Shown in pieces: positions 1 to 8,505 of a DNA stretch of 54,109 bases; the stretch's first letter is position 1, and each line of letters begins with the position of its first letter. Position numbers and translations under genes: made by a program. The stretch is taken from contig WQZL01000001.1 of assembly GCA_009780755.1 (NCBI GenBank), positions 1 through 54,109 on the forward strand, given 5' to 3'. Below the pieces are notes generated by a model. It was not told the DNA's origin and did no database searches. It saw only the letters and a program-made list of their open reading frames with translations. This DNA is from Promicromonosporaceae bacterium. GTDB taxonomy: Bacteria > Actinomycetota > Actinomycetes > Actinomycetales > Cellulomonadaceae.

Positions 1-165
1 AAAAACACCTTCGAAACACGAATAGAACCAGGATTCCCCTACTGGGCCGGCATCATCGGCACCGTCCTCATCGGCGCCAACTCCTCCGGACACCTAATAT
101 TCAAACCAAACAACCCCAACCACCCAAAAACCCACCACCACCACCCCCGACACTCCCGCAAATAA
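1..165 (+). CDS. C-terminal end of an unidentified membrane protein (partial)
   Basis: Only the last 54 codons before a TAA stop are in the window. The reading frame is open from base 1. The visible part has one hydrophobic stretch (around WAGIIGTVLIGA, residues 15-34) that could be a last transmembrane helix. A polar tail rich in Asn, Pro, His and Arg/Lys follows, including four consecutive His. Codon use is richer in A (aaa, aac, cca, cta, ata) than in the rest of the window, which could mean a foreign origin or simply a polar tail. The family cannot be recognised from this fragment. Confidence 0.5.
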   Translation, partial: KNTFETRIEPGFPYWAGIIGTVLIGANSSGHLIFKPNNPNHPKTHHHHPRHSRK

Positions 166-206
166 ACAACCCTTCCTTTCGTCGTTCTGAAGCCATCTAG
201 CGGTTG

Positions 207-2846
207 CTAACTGCTCAGCACGCGGGTCATGTCGGTGCGGTTGTCCACGCCCAGCTTGCGGAAGACGCGATGCAAATGGTTCTCGACTGTGCGAACCGAG
301 ATGAGCAGGCGGCGAGCGATGTCCTGGTTGGTCAGACCGACCGCAGCCAGGCGGGCGATCTCGTCTTCACGGGCGGTCAGCTCGGCGCCTTCCGCGGCCG
401 AGCGCAGGCCCGCAGCGGCCTCCGCACCCCAAACTCCCAGGCGACGCTTGGCCTCCTCGTGTACCTCGGCCGCGCGCGTCGCGGCGCCCATCATCCGCAG
501 GGCCGAAAGTCCGGCCGTGTATGCCTGCGTTGCCGTCCAGATGATGCCATCCCTAGCATGATCGTTCGCTACCTCGATCATTGCCTCCGGGTCGCCAGAA
601 CACAGCGCCTGCACAAACTCATTGAACCGGGCCACTATCGGCGCCGGAATCCGTTCGGCCACTATGGCCAGCCGCCGCCCGCGCGCCACCGTCGGCTCTT
701 CAGCAACCGCCAACATGCCACAGAGGTACCCGCTGAGCAGATACCCGCTTGCCAGCAGCGAGTCAGCCTCGATCCACAGCCGATCAGCGGCCAGGGCACG
801 CGCCTGTGTCCGGGGCAGGTCGGCGCCATCAAGCCGAGCAATGGCCTGCGTGGGGGAGCCTAGCGGTACCGGGCCAGGGCCGATACGCAGTGCGAGCGCC
901 TGCCCGGCCAGGGCACGAGCCGTGCCGCCTCGCCCTTCCTCCACTGCCAGGTTCGCCGCCATCGAAAGCAACGCCACCAGGTGCGGACGGTGCAGGGCGG
1001 GCAGCACCGGGGCCGAAAGAACCGATCCCATAAGCGTACGCATATCCGTGACGCGCCCCCGCGTCACATACACCTGCGCCACCACGAAGGCGGCGCCAAC
1101 AATGCCCTCCACATCGTTTTCCGCCCGCGCCTGCCCCAGCAGCGCCTGGGCCTCGGCCAACGCCTCATCCAAGCGACCCTCAAGCAGCAGCGCCCAGGCG
1201 TGCGCGTTCATTCTTGTACGGCCAAAGGGGGTGGACATCTCCCCGAGTTTTTCGATGCTCTCTAAGGCTTCGGCAGAGCGCCCCTGAGTCAACAACAGTT
1301 CAATGCGGACCGACTCAACTATCTCCCTAGTATCGTCTTGGGCAGCCACCAGCTCTGCCGGGGTGGGCAGAGCGGTCGGGTCCATAGCCTGATCCACTAG
1401 CAGCACGATGAACGTCTCGATGGCGTCGATCAGTGAAACCCACTCGTCCGCCTCCTCGCGAGTCTGTTCGAGTACCGCCCGTACCGCTCCAAGATCGCGC
1501 TCGATGGAGCCTAAGTACAGGGCGTACCAGTTGTCGTAGCTGACCAGATCGCGAGTGCCGCCCGTGCGTGGTGTGGCCTCGCGTATTGCCCGCATTGCCT
1601 CGGCATCGGTGCCGGTGACGATCATGGTGCGAATGAGGGCAGAGGCCGTGCGTGGCGTCGGCGACTGTTCCCATTCGGAGCGCCTCACCAGCAGTTCACG
1701 ATGCCAATGCTCGGCCAGCAGTCGGTTGACGATGATGCCTGCCTCTCCGCCGGAATCCAACCGCCTGCGGTTTGTGGCCAACAGGTCAGATGAACCCGGT
1801 GGCCGCCAGGGGGAGGGGGTGGCACCAGCACCGGCGCGGGCGAGGCAGCCCGCCTCGCCGCCGAGTGCCGCGGTGACGGCCTCATCCACCTTCAGGTGCC
1901 GGGCGCCAATCAGCTTCTGCCGGAAGTATTCGACGATGGCCAAAGGGAACACCGACACCAGAACCTCATCATCCCTGGGCACGAACCGCAGCAGCTGGTA
2001 GCCGTCGAGAATCTCCAACACGTCCCACGGCACGAGGCGGCGGGCAGTGGCTACCTCGACGGTGCCGGCTAACGCCAGCGCGTGCAGACCGTTGATGGCC
2101 TTGGCGGGCAGGCGGCAGAGCAACGGTTCGACCACCCGTTCCATCTCCGGGTTCCACAGCTCGGAGCCGATAGTCCACACGCCGTTGAACTGCCTAAGGG
2201 AGCCGTGTAGGCGCGCCCCCTCGATCAGTGCGAGTGCCAAGGAGGGCAGGCCGCCGGAGGCGGCGAAGACGCGTCCCACCGCGGATGAATCGATCGACCC
2301 GCCAAGCGACTCGACCAGCAACGTCTGCATGTCCACGTAGTCCAGCTGCGGTACGTGCAAGGTGACCCCTGGTAGCACTGTTGCGCTAACTCGCGTCGGA
2401 GAGCGCAGCGTGCGCGGTACGGGCCTTGACGTGGTTAGCAGCGGGAACGGCTGTAGGGAGTGGGCGGCGGCAATCGCTCCGGCAGAAATCTCGTCAAGGT
2501 CGTCGGCATCGTCGATCACCAGTAACGTTGACCCGCCACGGACGGCGGCCAAGATACCTTGCACGGCGGCAGAGATGGCCGTGGTTGGCCCCTGCGGCGT
2601 ACCCTGCCGCAGCATCAGCCCGGCGATGGCCAAGGCTTCGAGGGGTCTATCCTTCAAGGCGGCGACACCGACGGCCTGAACTACCTGCCAACCTGCGTCT
2701 TCAATCTCGGCGGAGATGGCACGTGCTAGCAACGTGCGCCCAGTGCCGGGCGTTCCCAGGAGGTCGACGGAGGTACCAGAAATCAGGTGTTTTACAGCAT
2801 CATCGCGCACGTTGACGTGCAAGGCGAGCGGTGTCATAGAACTCAT
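207..2846 (-). CDS. LuxR-family transcriptional regulator with N-terminal ATPase domain (LAL type)
   Basis: A large (about 879 aa) regulator. The N-terminus has a nucleotide-binding fold: Walker A GTPGTGRT at about residues 31-38 and a Walker B-like LLVIDDADD at about 107-115. A long helical middle follows, as in the MalT/LAL regulators, where it senses ligands or partners. The last 60 residues are a LuxR/GerE helix-turn-helix (LTAREDEIARLAAVGLTNQD, then SVRTVENHLHRVFRKLG) that binds DNA. The frame is open up to 2921. The ATG at 2846 is preferred because the ATPase domain starts soon after it, but no clear ribosome binding site separates it from the ATG at 2837. Target genes cannot be inferred. 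The family is certain and the exact start is not. Confidence 0.85.
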   Translation of the reverse strand: MSSMTPLALHVNVRDDAVKHLISGTSVDLLGTPGTGRTLLARAISAEIEDAGWQVVQAVGVAALKDRPLEALAIAGLMLRQGTPQGPTTAISAAVQGILAAVRGGSTLLVIDDADDLDEISAGAIAAAHSLQPFPLLTTSRPVPRTLRSPTRVSATVLPGVTLHVPQLDYVDMQTLLVESLGGSIDSSAVGRVFAASGGLPSLALALIEGARLHGSLRQFNGVWTIGSELWNPEMERVVEPLLCRLPAKAINGLHALALAGTVEVATARRLVPWDVLEILDGYQLLRFVPRDDEVLVSVFPLAIVEYFRQKLIGARHLKVDEAVTAALGGEAGCLARAGAGATPSPWRPPGSSDLLATNRRRLDSGGEAGIIVNRLLAEHWHRELLVRRSEWEQSPTPRTASALIRTMIVTGTDAEAMRAIREATPRTGGTRDLVSYDNWYALYLGSIERDLGAVRAVLEQTREEADEWVSLIDAIETFIVLLVDQAMDPTALPTPAELVAAQDDTREIVESVRIELLLTQGRSAEALESIEKLGEMSTPFGRTRMNAHAWALLLEGRLDEALAEAQALLGQARAENDVEGIVGAAFVVAQVYVTRGRVTDMRTLMGSVLSAPVLPALHRPHLVALLSMAANLAVEEGRGGTARALAGQALALRIGPGPVPLGSPTQAIARLDGADLPRTQARALAADRLWIEADSLLASGYLLSGYLCGMLAVAEEPTVARGRRLAIVAERIPAPIVARFNEFVQALCSGDPEAMIEVANDHARDGIIWTATQAYTAGLSALRMMGAATRAAEVHEEAKRRLGVWGAEAAAGLRSAAEGAELTAREDEIARLAAVGLTNQDIARRLLISVRTVENHLHRVFRKLGVDNRTDMTRVLSS

Positions 2847-2960
2847 TGTTACCCAAGATGGACACATTTGCTCGGCGCATGACCGGGCCGGGGCAAGCGT
2901 TAGGCGACATCCTCCCAACATCTGCCCCGAAAACCGCCTATGGTGTGTATTGAGGAAGGG

Positions 2961-3074
2961 ATGAACATGGAAGCCACCCGTAGTGCAGGGTTACGTCGAA
3001 CCGTTCGGCGCGACCTGTTGATCGGCCTCCTGTTCGCCGTCTTGTTGTGCCTGTCGATCTTCCAGGTTGGTTGA
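2961..3074 (+). CDS. Small (37 aa) single-pass membrane protein
   Basis: A short ORF with an ATG start, preceded by a good Shine-Dalgarno (AGGAAGG, 2953-2959). The peptide has a basic N-terminus (about RSAGLRRTVRRD, residues 7-18) and then one hydrophobic segment (LLIGLLFAVLLCLSIF). That gives a clear positive-inside single-span topology. It ends 13 bp before the start of the AraC regulator and so is probably co-transcribed with it. I do not recognise a family. The length, the ribosome binding site and the clean transmembrane pattern argue that it is real, but this would need conservation or expression data. Confidence 0.5.
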   Translation: MNMEATRSAGLRRTVRRDLLIGLLFAVLLCLSIFQVG

Positions 3075-3087
3075 AAGGGAATGGTTG

Positions 3088-3918
3088 ATGCGCCCCGTTC
3101 TTGAGCGACGACGCACTGCTCGCTTTGGCGCGCACGTGGTCTCCCTGGTTCAGACCGGCCCCCTGCATCGTCGGGTGCCCGGAGACAATTTTGGGCACCC
3201 CTGGCGCTGCGTGCGACTGATGGTGGTGCTGGACGGCGAGATGACCATCAAGACGGCTGGCACCATTGAGGTGCTTGGACCGCGCGCGGCGGCGATGGCC
3301 GTTGGCTGGCGACCCATCGAATTCGCTTCGCCGGGGGCCACCATAATCGAGGTTGATGTGGCCGTGGGGCGCACCCCGATGCGCGGCACGTTCGATGAGA
3401 CCCCGCTGACCGTATGGGGTTCCGACACGGTGCTTCCGGCGGCAATGGCCTCGGCCTTGCGGGAGTTGCTGGTGCGCCCCGGCATCCCAGAAACGCGTGA
3501 GGAAGCCGTGCGCGTGGTGGAGTTCTTGGTGAGTTCGGTAATCACCTCACGCTCCGAGACTCGTTCGACGGCGCTGCTAGAGCAGGTTGAGCGCTCGCGG
3601 GTGATCCAGCACATCACTACCAACCACTGCAACCGAGACCTGACCCCGGCCACCATCGCGGAACACTTTGGGGTCTCCACGCGGACGCTGCACCGACTGT
3701 TTGAGGATGAGGGTCGCACGGTATGCGGCTGGATCGCCCACGAACGGCTGCGGTCGGCCCTGTCTCGCCTGCGGGATCCGCAGTATCAGACGATGACCCT
3801 CGAAGAGATCGCGAACAGCTGCGGGTACGGGAGCGCGCTCGCGCTGCGTCGAGCCATACAGGCCGCCACTGGTTCTACCCCCTCTGAGTTGCGGGGCAAG
3901 GCAGCGACGGCCAGCTGA
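3088..3918 (+). CDS. AraC-family transcriptional regulator
   Basis: A transcription factor of about 276 aa. The first 150 residues resemble an AraC-type ligand-sensing beta domain. The last 100 hold the two helix-turn-helix motifs of the AraC family (DLTPATIAEHFGVSTRTLHR and MTLEEIANSCGYGSALALRR), which bind DNA. An upstream in-frame TTG at 3067 exists, but the ATG at 3088 has a Shine-Dalgarno (AAAGGGA, 3074-3080) at 7 nt and is chosen. A 37-aa membrane peptide precedes it by 13 bp. Nothing in the window shows its inducer. Family certain, target unknown. Confidence 0.88.
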   Translation: MRPVLERRRTARFGAHVVSLVQTGPLHRRVPGDNFGHPWRCVRLMVVLDGEMTIKTAGTIEVLGPRAAAMAVGWRPIEFASPGATIIEVDVAVGRTPMRGTFDETPLTVWGSDTVLPAAMASALRELLVRPGIPETREEAVRVVEFLVSSVITSRSETRSTALLEQVERSRVIQHITTNHCNRDLTPATIAEHFGVSTRTLHRLFEDEGRTVCGWIAHERLRSALSRLRDPQYQTMTLEEIANSCGYGSALALRRAIQAATGSTPSELRGKAATAS

Positions 3919-3953
3919 GTCGCTTGGCAGGCCGAGTTTCCGCCATCCCGACG

Positions 3954-4424
3954 CTATCCACAGGCGATTTCCACAGCGATGTGTGGACACGCCGGAAGGG
4001 AAATCGGGGTAGGTCCACCACCTGCGGGAAAGCGTTTTCGGGCAGTTTTCGCGAAACGTTTCGAGGCTCTTCGTTGGGCGTGTCGAGCAATTTCCGCCGA
4101 CGATTTGCGGATAACAATCCGATAACAACCGCCCGATCTTGGTTGGCGGATGATTACGAGCGGGCCGGAATGCGAGCTGTTGACCTGGGACGACGCTCGG
4201 CTGGCTTGAGGACTGGCTCTGTTTACCGGCGATGGTGCCTGCCGAGCGCTGCGGAGCTAGTTGTCACGATTAGCAAACCGCGCCGCCGGGGCACAGCCAA
4301 GAGATAGCATCGCCCAGGTGGCCGAGATCACATCTGCGACGGGCCATCGTTCACATCGCGCCCACAAGAGTTATACACAGGGCTGTTGAGCCGTTGGGGA
4401 TTCTGCCCGAATGGTTGTGGATAA
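3954..4424. other. Cluster of DnaA-box-like 9-mers in a gene-free region
   Basis: Between the AraC gene and the next gene there are about 900 bp without a convincing protein gene. Five 9-mers in this stretch match the DnaA box TTATCCACA (or the TTGTCCACA variant) with zero or one mismatch. They are ctatccaca 3954-3962, tgtggacac 3982-3990 (reverse), tgcggataa 4106-4114 (reverse), ttatacaca 4371-4379, and a perfect tgtggataa 4416-4424 (reverse). No dnaA, dnaN or other origin marker gene is in the window, so this could be an origin, a DnaA-titrating or DnaA-regulated site, or chance. Confidence 0.35.
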
Positions 4425-4814
4425 CCGGGCGGAACACCCCTGAGGGGGAAATTAGCCCTCGCTCAGTTTGCTTTTGCGGTGCCGGGCGACTAGAAAACAT
4501 GCTGGTTTCGGTTCGCGAAGCTCCGTCGCAGCGGGCGGTTAGTTTCAGCGACCGAGGCCACGGTCAACCGGAAAACGCCGGACCTATTCCTTCGCGAAAG
4601 CGTGGGACTGCGGGTGACGACGCAGCAGGTTCGGGCGCGGCCCGTGCGACCACCCGCGTCCTTTGGCTCTGGTTTCTGCTGCGTCGGCCTCGCTGATAGT
4701 GGCCGCAGTTTTACCCAGCGAGCCAAAGCGGTCCGTGACCGTCAATCCACGGCACCCGATCATGGGGAAGCGTCCGGTGGCCCTACAGGCACCCGAACGT
4801 TATGGGTGCGCGGC

Positions 4815-4857
4815 AGACCGTAGCCCCCGGATGACCTCCGGGGGCTACGGTCTTTTC
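4815..4857 (+). terminator. Strong rho-independent terminator on the plus strand
   Basis: A 16-bp perfect stem (arms 4815-4830 and 4838-4853, loop ATGACCT) is followed by TTTT. The T-run is on the plus strand, so it ends a rightward transcript and not the leftward PP2C gene that stops at 4856. A second, smaller hairpin (GCACCC...GGGTGC, 4789-4809) lies just before it. No protein gene lies within 890 bp upstream on this strand, which hints at an untranslated RNA ending here. Confidence 0.75.
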
Positions 4858-7075
4858 ACATACTTGCGCTGCGGGTTGGGGTGGATGCTTGCGGTCTGAT
4901 CTTGGCCCAGACAATCTTGCCGGAACCGGCGGGGCGCCAACCCCAATCGGCTAGCCGCTCAACGATCTGCATACCGAAGCCACCAACCTTGTTCGGGTGT
5001 CCATCCGTGGTGATCGGCGGGGCCGGGTTGGCATCCTCTACCTCGATGCGCAGGCCGTCATCGGTGTCGAATAGCCGCAGCTCAACGGAACCCCAGCCGT
5101 GCAACACACCGTTTGCCACCAGTTCAGAGACCACCAGCTCGGCCGAAGCCGACTCTGCCAGTCCCCACGCCTTGCAGGAGCGGATCACGGCCTGCCGCGC
5201 CCGACCAATTGACGCAGGCTCGCTAGGCAGCGCCCACCGGCGCGAGCGCGGACTGAGCGGGGGGTCCTCATCGTCCTCTTCGGGATTGGGTACGCGCACC
5301 ACGACGATGGCCACGTCATCCTCAGGTATGTCCACCATGCGGGAAAGAAGCTCTTCGCCGATCCCGGCCGAATCACGGACCGCGATATTCCCGGCAATCC
5401 TCAACAGCTGGTCAAAGCCGTCCTTCATGGGACGGTTACGCCGTTCGACGAGGCCATCGGTGTAAAAGACGAGTACATCGCCGGGACGCAGGGTATCGCT
5501 GGCCGTGGGACGCTCCGCGAGGCTAAAGCCCACCAGCGCGCCGCCGCCGCCATCTAGGGAGTGCACCACGCCATCTCGCAGCAGCAGGGGCGGCAGATGC
5601 CCGGCACGGGTGTATTCCAGCCGCCAGGGGTCATCGTCTCCGGTGCGCTGCACAGAGGCGAAAACCAAGGAGGCCGAACGCGGAATCCGCATACCCTTGA
5701 CCAGATGATCCACGCGATCCAGCATCGCGCCCGGAGTGGTCTGTGCCACCGCGCAGGAGCGCACCACCGACCTGATCTGGCCCATAGAGGCCGCCGCCTC
5801 CACATCATGGCCAACCACGTCGCCAATCACAATGCCTACGGCGCCCCCGTCAATGTCGAGTACGTCATACCAGTCGCCGCCCACCTGCGAATGCATGGAA
5901 CTCGGTGCGTAGTACGTCCACACATCGAGACCCACCACATCGGCCTGTTCGGGCAGCATGGCCCGCTGTAACGCCTCGGCTAGCTTGTATTCGCGGGCAT
6001 ACAGGCGGGCGTTGTCGATGGCCGTGCCGGTGCGGCGAGCGACCATCTCGATGACGGTGCGCGCATCGTCGTTATCGCCCTCAGCTTCGGCGGTGATTAG
6101 CAATCCCATAACCTGGCGTCGCCCGGCCACCGCGTGAACTTGCACCGCTTCCGGGGTGGAACCTAGGTCAGCCTTCATCCGTCGAAGCAGGTCGTGGCAG
6201 AGCCATCCTGAGGCGGAAAAGGCCGGATACTCGACGTTCAGCCGCAGCAGCACGGGACCGTCTACGATGCCGTCCAACAGGTCCTGTACCGCATCGACAA
6301 CCTCGGCGTCCCGCGCTTGGGGGTTGGTAGGTGAGGCCGCAGTGGCATCGCCTTTGCCTGGTCGGCGCGGAGCAATCCCCTCAATGTCTCGCATGTACCG
6401 GGTGTGTCGCCCCGCTCGGCCGTCGGACATGGCGGTGACAGCTATGCCTTCGGCGAATAACAGGCCGTCGTCGTTGATGTAGAACGCCGCCCAGGGCACC
6501 AGAGCCTGCAACAGCTCGGCCACGTCTCGCAAAGCTCGTGGATGCTCCAGATCGCTGAGCAGATCGGTAGCCTCGGCGATCAGGCTCAGATCGGTACGCT
6601 GCCGCCGCTCGAGGGCCAATGACCGCCGTTGATCCGATTGCTCCTTGACGTAGTGAGAAACATCGACCGCCTGCCCCAAGATGTGGGTAACCCGCCCCAC
6701 GCTGTCGTGGCGCGGCGTCAGGGTCACGTCCGCCCAGAACATCTTGCCGGCGACATTTTTGCAGCGCAAGGAGAAGGTGCCCCCCTTACCGGAGGTGAGC
6801 GCGGGTTCTAGCGCCAGCGCCGCTGCCGGGTCGGCGAGTACCCGTACCACCGGGCCGAGCGCGGCAATTTCGGCCGAATCGCCCAAGGGTTTGGCGCCGG
6901 GCGACAGGCCGGTGTGTCGCTCAAAGGCATGGTTGGTCCACAGCAGCGGCAACCCCTCGGCGGGGGAGCCAACCAGAAACATGCCGATGGTGGTGACATC
7001 CGCCAGCTCGGCTACCAGATCCCACACGGAAAATCCGTCGGGCAGCACCTGTCCGGCGGCAGATCCTTTTACCAT
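4856..7075 (-). CDS. PAS-GAF-PP2C phosphatase fused to an RsbW-like kinase domain
   Basis: A 739-aa multidomain signalling protein, probably cytosolic. In order: a PAS sensor (about 20-145), a GAF-like region (about 165-345), an RsbU/SpoIIE PP2C phosphatase (about 375-600, with QVGGDWYDV, IGDVVGHD and DDVAIVVVR supplying the metal-binding acidic residues), and a GHKL ATPase of the RsbW anti-sigma kinase type (about 625-735, ELVSELVANGVLHG as N-box and GGFGMQIVERL as G-box). Such proteins both remove and add phosphate on STAS antagonists. The STAS protein encoded divergently 137 bp away is the obvious partner. The ATG at 7075 has GGAG-like spacing of 7 nt; a GTG two codons earlier is less likely. 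Confidence 0.88.
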   Translation of the reverse strand: MVKGSAAGQVLPDGFSVWDLVAELADVTTIGMFLVGSPAEGLPLLWTNHAFERHTGLSPGAKPLGDSAEIAALGPVVRVLADPAAALALEPALTSGKGGTFSLRCKNVAGKMFWADVTLTPRHDSVGRVTHILGQAVDVSHYVKEQSDQRRSLALERRQRTDLSLIAEATDLLSDLEHPRALRDVAELLQALVPWAAFYINDDGLLFAEGIAVTAMSDGRAGRHTRYMRDIEGIAPRRPGKGDATAASPTNPQARDAEVVDAVQDLLDGIVDGPVLLRLNVEYPAFSASGWLCHDLLRRMKADLGSTPEAVQVHAVAGRRQVMGLLITAEAEGDNDDARTVIEMVARRTGTAIDNARLYAREYKLAEALQRAMLPEQADVVGLDVWTYYAPSSMHSQVGGDWYDVLDIDGGAVGIVIGDVVGHDVEAAASMGQIRSVVRSCAVAQTTPGAMLDRVDHLVKGMRIPRSASLVFASVQRTGDDDPWRLEYTRAGHLPPLLLRDGVVHSLDGGGGALVGFSLAERPTASDTLRPGDVLVFYTDGLVERRNRPMKDGFDQLLRIAGNIAVRDSAGIGEELLSRMVDIPEDDVAIVVVRVPNPEEDDEDPPLSPRSRRWALPSEPASIGRARQAVIRSCKAWGLAESASAELVVSELVANGVLHGWGSVELRLFDTDDGLRIEVEDANPAPPITTDGHPNKVGGFGMQIVERLADWGWRPAGSGKIVWAKIRPQASTPTRSASM

Positions 7076-7212
7076 TGCCACTCCGTTCGGGGATCGAATC
7101 GAGCCAGGTCTGTTGCGACTGACCCACTAACCGTAGTGTGATACTCGTAATTTGTGTGGTAGGCCGGAAAAAGCCCGCTACGCTGGTTCTGCAAGAGCAT
7201 CGAGGAGGAATC

Positions 7213-7575
7213 GTGTCCGATCAAGTGCATGACGCCGTGGCGACGCCAGATGTTGGCGAACCGGCAACCGTTCATCTGATCGTCGGATCGTCGCGGGCAC
7301 GCATCGTGCTCTCCGGCGAGATTGACGCAGATATTGGCCCCGAGTTGACGGAGGCCACCGACGAAGCAGATGCCACCGGGCTGCCCGTGGAGGTGGACGC
7401 GCATCACGTCACATTCATGGACTCCTCCGGAGTGGCGTTCCTTGCCCGAATGGCCACCCGGATGCCGGGCCGCGTCTCGATCCTGCGCGCCCCACCCACC
7501 GTGAAGTTCCTGCTGGAAGTCACCCGCATTGGCGACCTGCTAGAGATCGTGGATGAATCCCGCGACTTCGACTAA
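7213..7575 (+). CDS. STAS-domain anti-sigma factor antagonist (RsbV-like)
   Basis: A 120-aa single STAS domain. The motif MDSSGVAFL around residues 69-77 carries the serine (Ser71 in DSSG) that is phosphorylated in SpoIIAA/RsbV proteins. In that family the unphosphorylated form binds the anti-sigma kinase and frees the sigma factor. The GTG at 7213 is chosen because AGGAGG lies at 7203-7208; the frame is open further upstream to 7138 without a ribosome binding site. The gene is divergent to the PP2C/kinase protein, which fits a partner-switching pair. No sigma factor gene is nearby. Confidence 0.85.
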   Translation: MSDQVHDAVATPDVGEPATVHLIVGSSRARIVLSGEIDADIGPELTEATDEADATGLPVEVDAHHVTFMDSSGVAFLARMATRMPGRVSILRAPPTVKFLLEVTRIGDLLEIVDESRDFD

Positions 7576-7609
7576 CCCTCACCCCCGTAACATCGGGCAC
7601 AATAGGCAG

Positions 7610-8452
7610 ATGAGCGGCTTGCCTATCCCCAATATTCCCCTGAACAACGGCGTGGAGATTCCGCAGCTCGGGTTCGGCACCTACAAGGTGCCTAAGGACG
7701 AGGCCACCACCCTGGTGGCCAGGGCGCTCGAAATCGGCTACCGGCAGGTGGACACCGCGCAGATGTACCGCAACGAGCGCGCGGTGGGGCAGGGCATCGC
7801 GGCCTCGGGCGTGCCGCGCGCCGAGGTATTCCTCACCACCAAGCTAAACAACGCCTTTCATCGACATGGCGACGCGCTCGCGGCCTTCGACCGGTCGTTG
7901 ACCGAGTTGGGCACCGATTACGTGGACCTGTTCTTGATCCACTGGCCGCTGCCCGCTATCGACCTGTACCCCGAGGCGTGGGGCGCGTTGGAAGAGATCT
8001 ACGCCTCGGGGCGGGCGCGGGCCATCGGCGTCTCGAACTTCCAACCGAACCACCTGGCCCGCATCATCGAAACCGGCACGGTGATTCCGGCCGTAAACCA
8101 GATCGAGGTGCACCCCTACATGACGCAGGCCGACGTGCGCGTCGTCAATGCGGCTCACGGCATCGTCACGCAGGCTTGGTCGCCGCTAGGGCGGGCGGCC
8201 GTACTCGACGATGCAGTGATTTGCGGCATCGCCGCGCGCTACGGGGTGACGCCCGCCCAGGCGGTGCTGAGATGGCATATCCAGCGTGGCGATGTAATTA
8301 TCCCGAAATCGTCGTCACCGGCGCGGCTGGCGCAAAACGCCGACCTCTTCGGTTTTGAGCTAACCGATGATGACATGGCAGCCATCACCGTGTTGAACCA
8401 GAACCGCCGCCGCGGCTCCCACCCCGACGACGAAAACCGCCTCGACCGTTAG
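7610..8452 (+). CDS. Aldo/keto reductase (2,5-diketo-D-gluconate reductase-like)
   Basis: A 280-aa NADPH-dependent cytosolic reductase of the AKR5-like group. The TIM-barrel catalytic tetrad is visible: Asp in RQVDTAQMYRNE, Tyr in the same motif, Lys in FLTTKLNN and His in LFLIHWPLP. The C-terminal cofactor motif IIPKSSSPARLAQN is present. Members reduce carbonyls of sugars, methylglyoxal or aldehydes; the substrate here cannot be told. The ATG at 7610 is chosen because the frame upstream overlaps the STAS gene. There is no clear Shine-Dalgarno, and a CACAAT box 6 nt before the ATG could allow leaderless initiation. Confidence 0.9.
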   Translation: MSGLPIPNIPLNNGVEIPQLGFGTYKVPKDEATTLVARALEIGYRQVDTAQMYRNERAVGQGIAASGVPRAEVFLTTKLNNAFHRHGDALAAFDRSLTELGTDYVDLFLIHWPLPAIDLYPEAWGALEEIYASGRARAIGVSNFQPNHLARIIETGTVIPAVNQIEVHPYMTQADVRVVNAAHGIVTQAWSPLGRAAVLDDAVICGIAARYGVTPAQAVLRWHIQRGDVIIPKSSSPARLAQNADLFGFELTDDDMAAITVLNQNRRRGSHPDDENRLDR

Positions 8453-8491
8453 CCCCATCGGCTATCTGCGACCCCGGCCAGAGCAACCACC

Positions 8492-8497
8492 TAGACT
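8492..8497 (+). promoter_or_regulatory. -10 hexamer TAGACT of fprA, leaderless start
   Basis: TAGACT ends 8 nt before the GTG at 8506, which places the predicted transcription start at or next to the start codon. No Shine-Dalgarno is present. Confidence 0.5.
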
Positions 8498-8505
8498 TGC
8501 GGGTC

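Noticed and set aside
207..2921. Start of the LuxR protein at 2921
   Set aside because: The extra N-terminal residues are Arg/Cys-rich without domain match and have no usable ribosome binding site spacing; 2846 is preferred.
3924..4307. 127-codon ORF and other short ORFs in 3919-4850 as protein genes
   Set aside because: No ribosome binding site, poor codon use and no recognisable motif; the region holds DnaA-like boxes and a terminator instead.
4440..4857. RNase P RNA, tmRNA or SRP RNA gene
   Set aside because: The conserved signatures (GAGGAAAGTCC, tmRNA acceptor arm, SRP tetraloop region) are not present.
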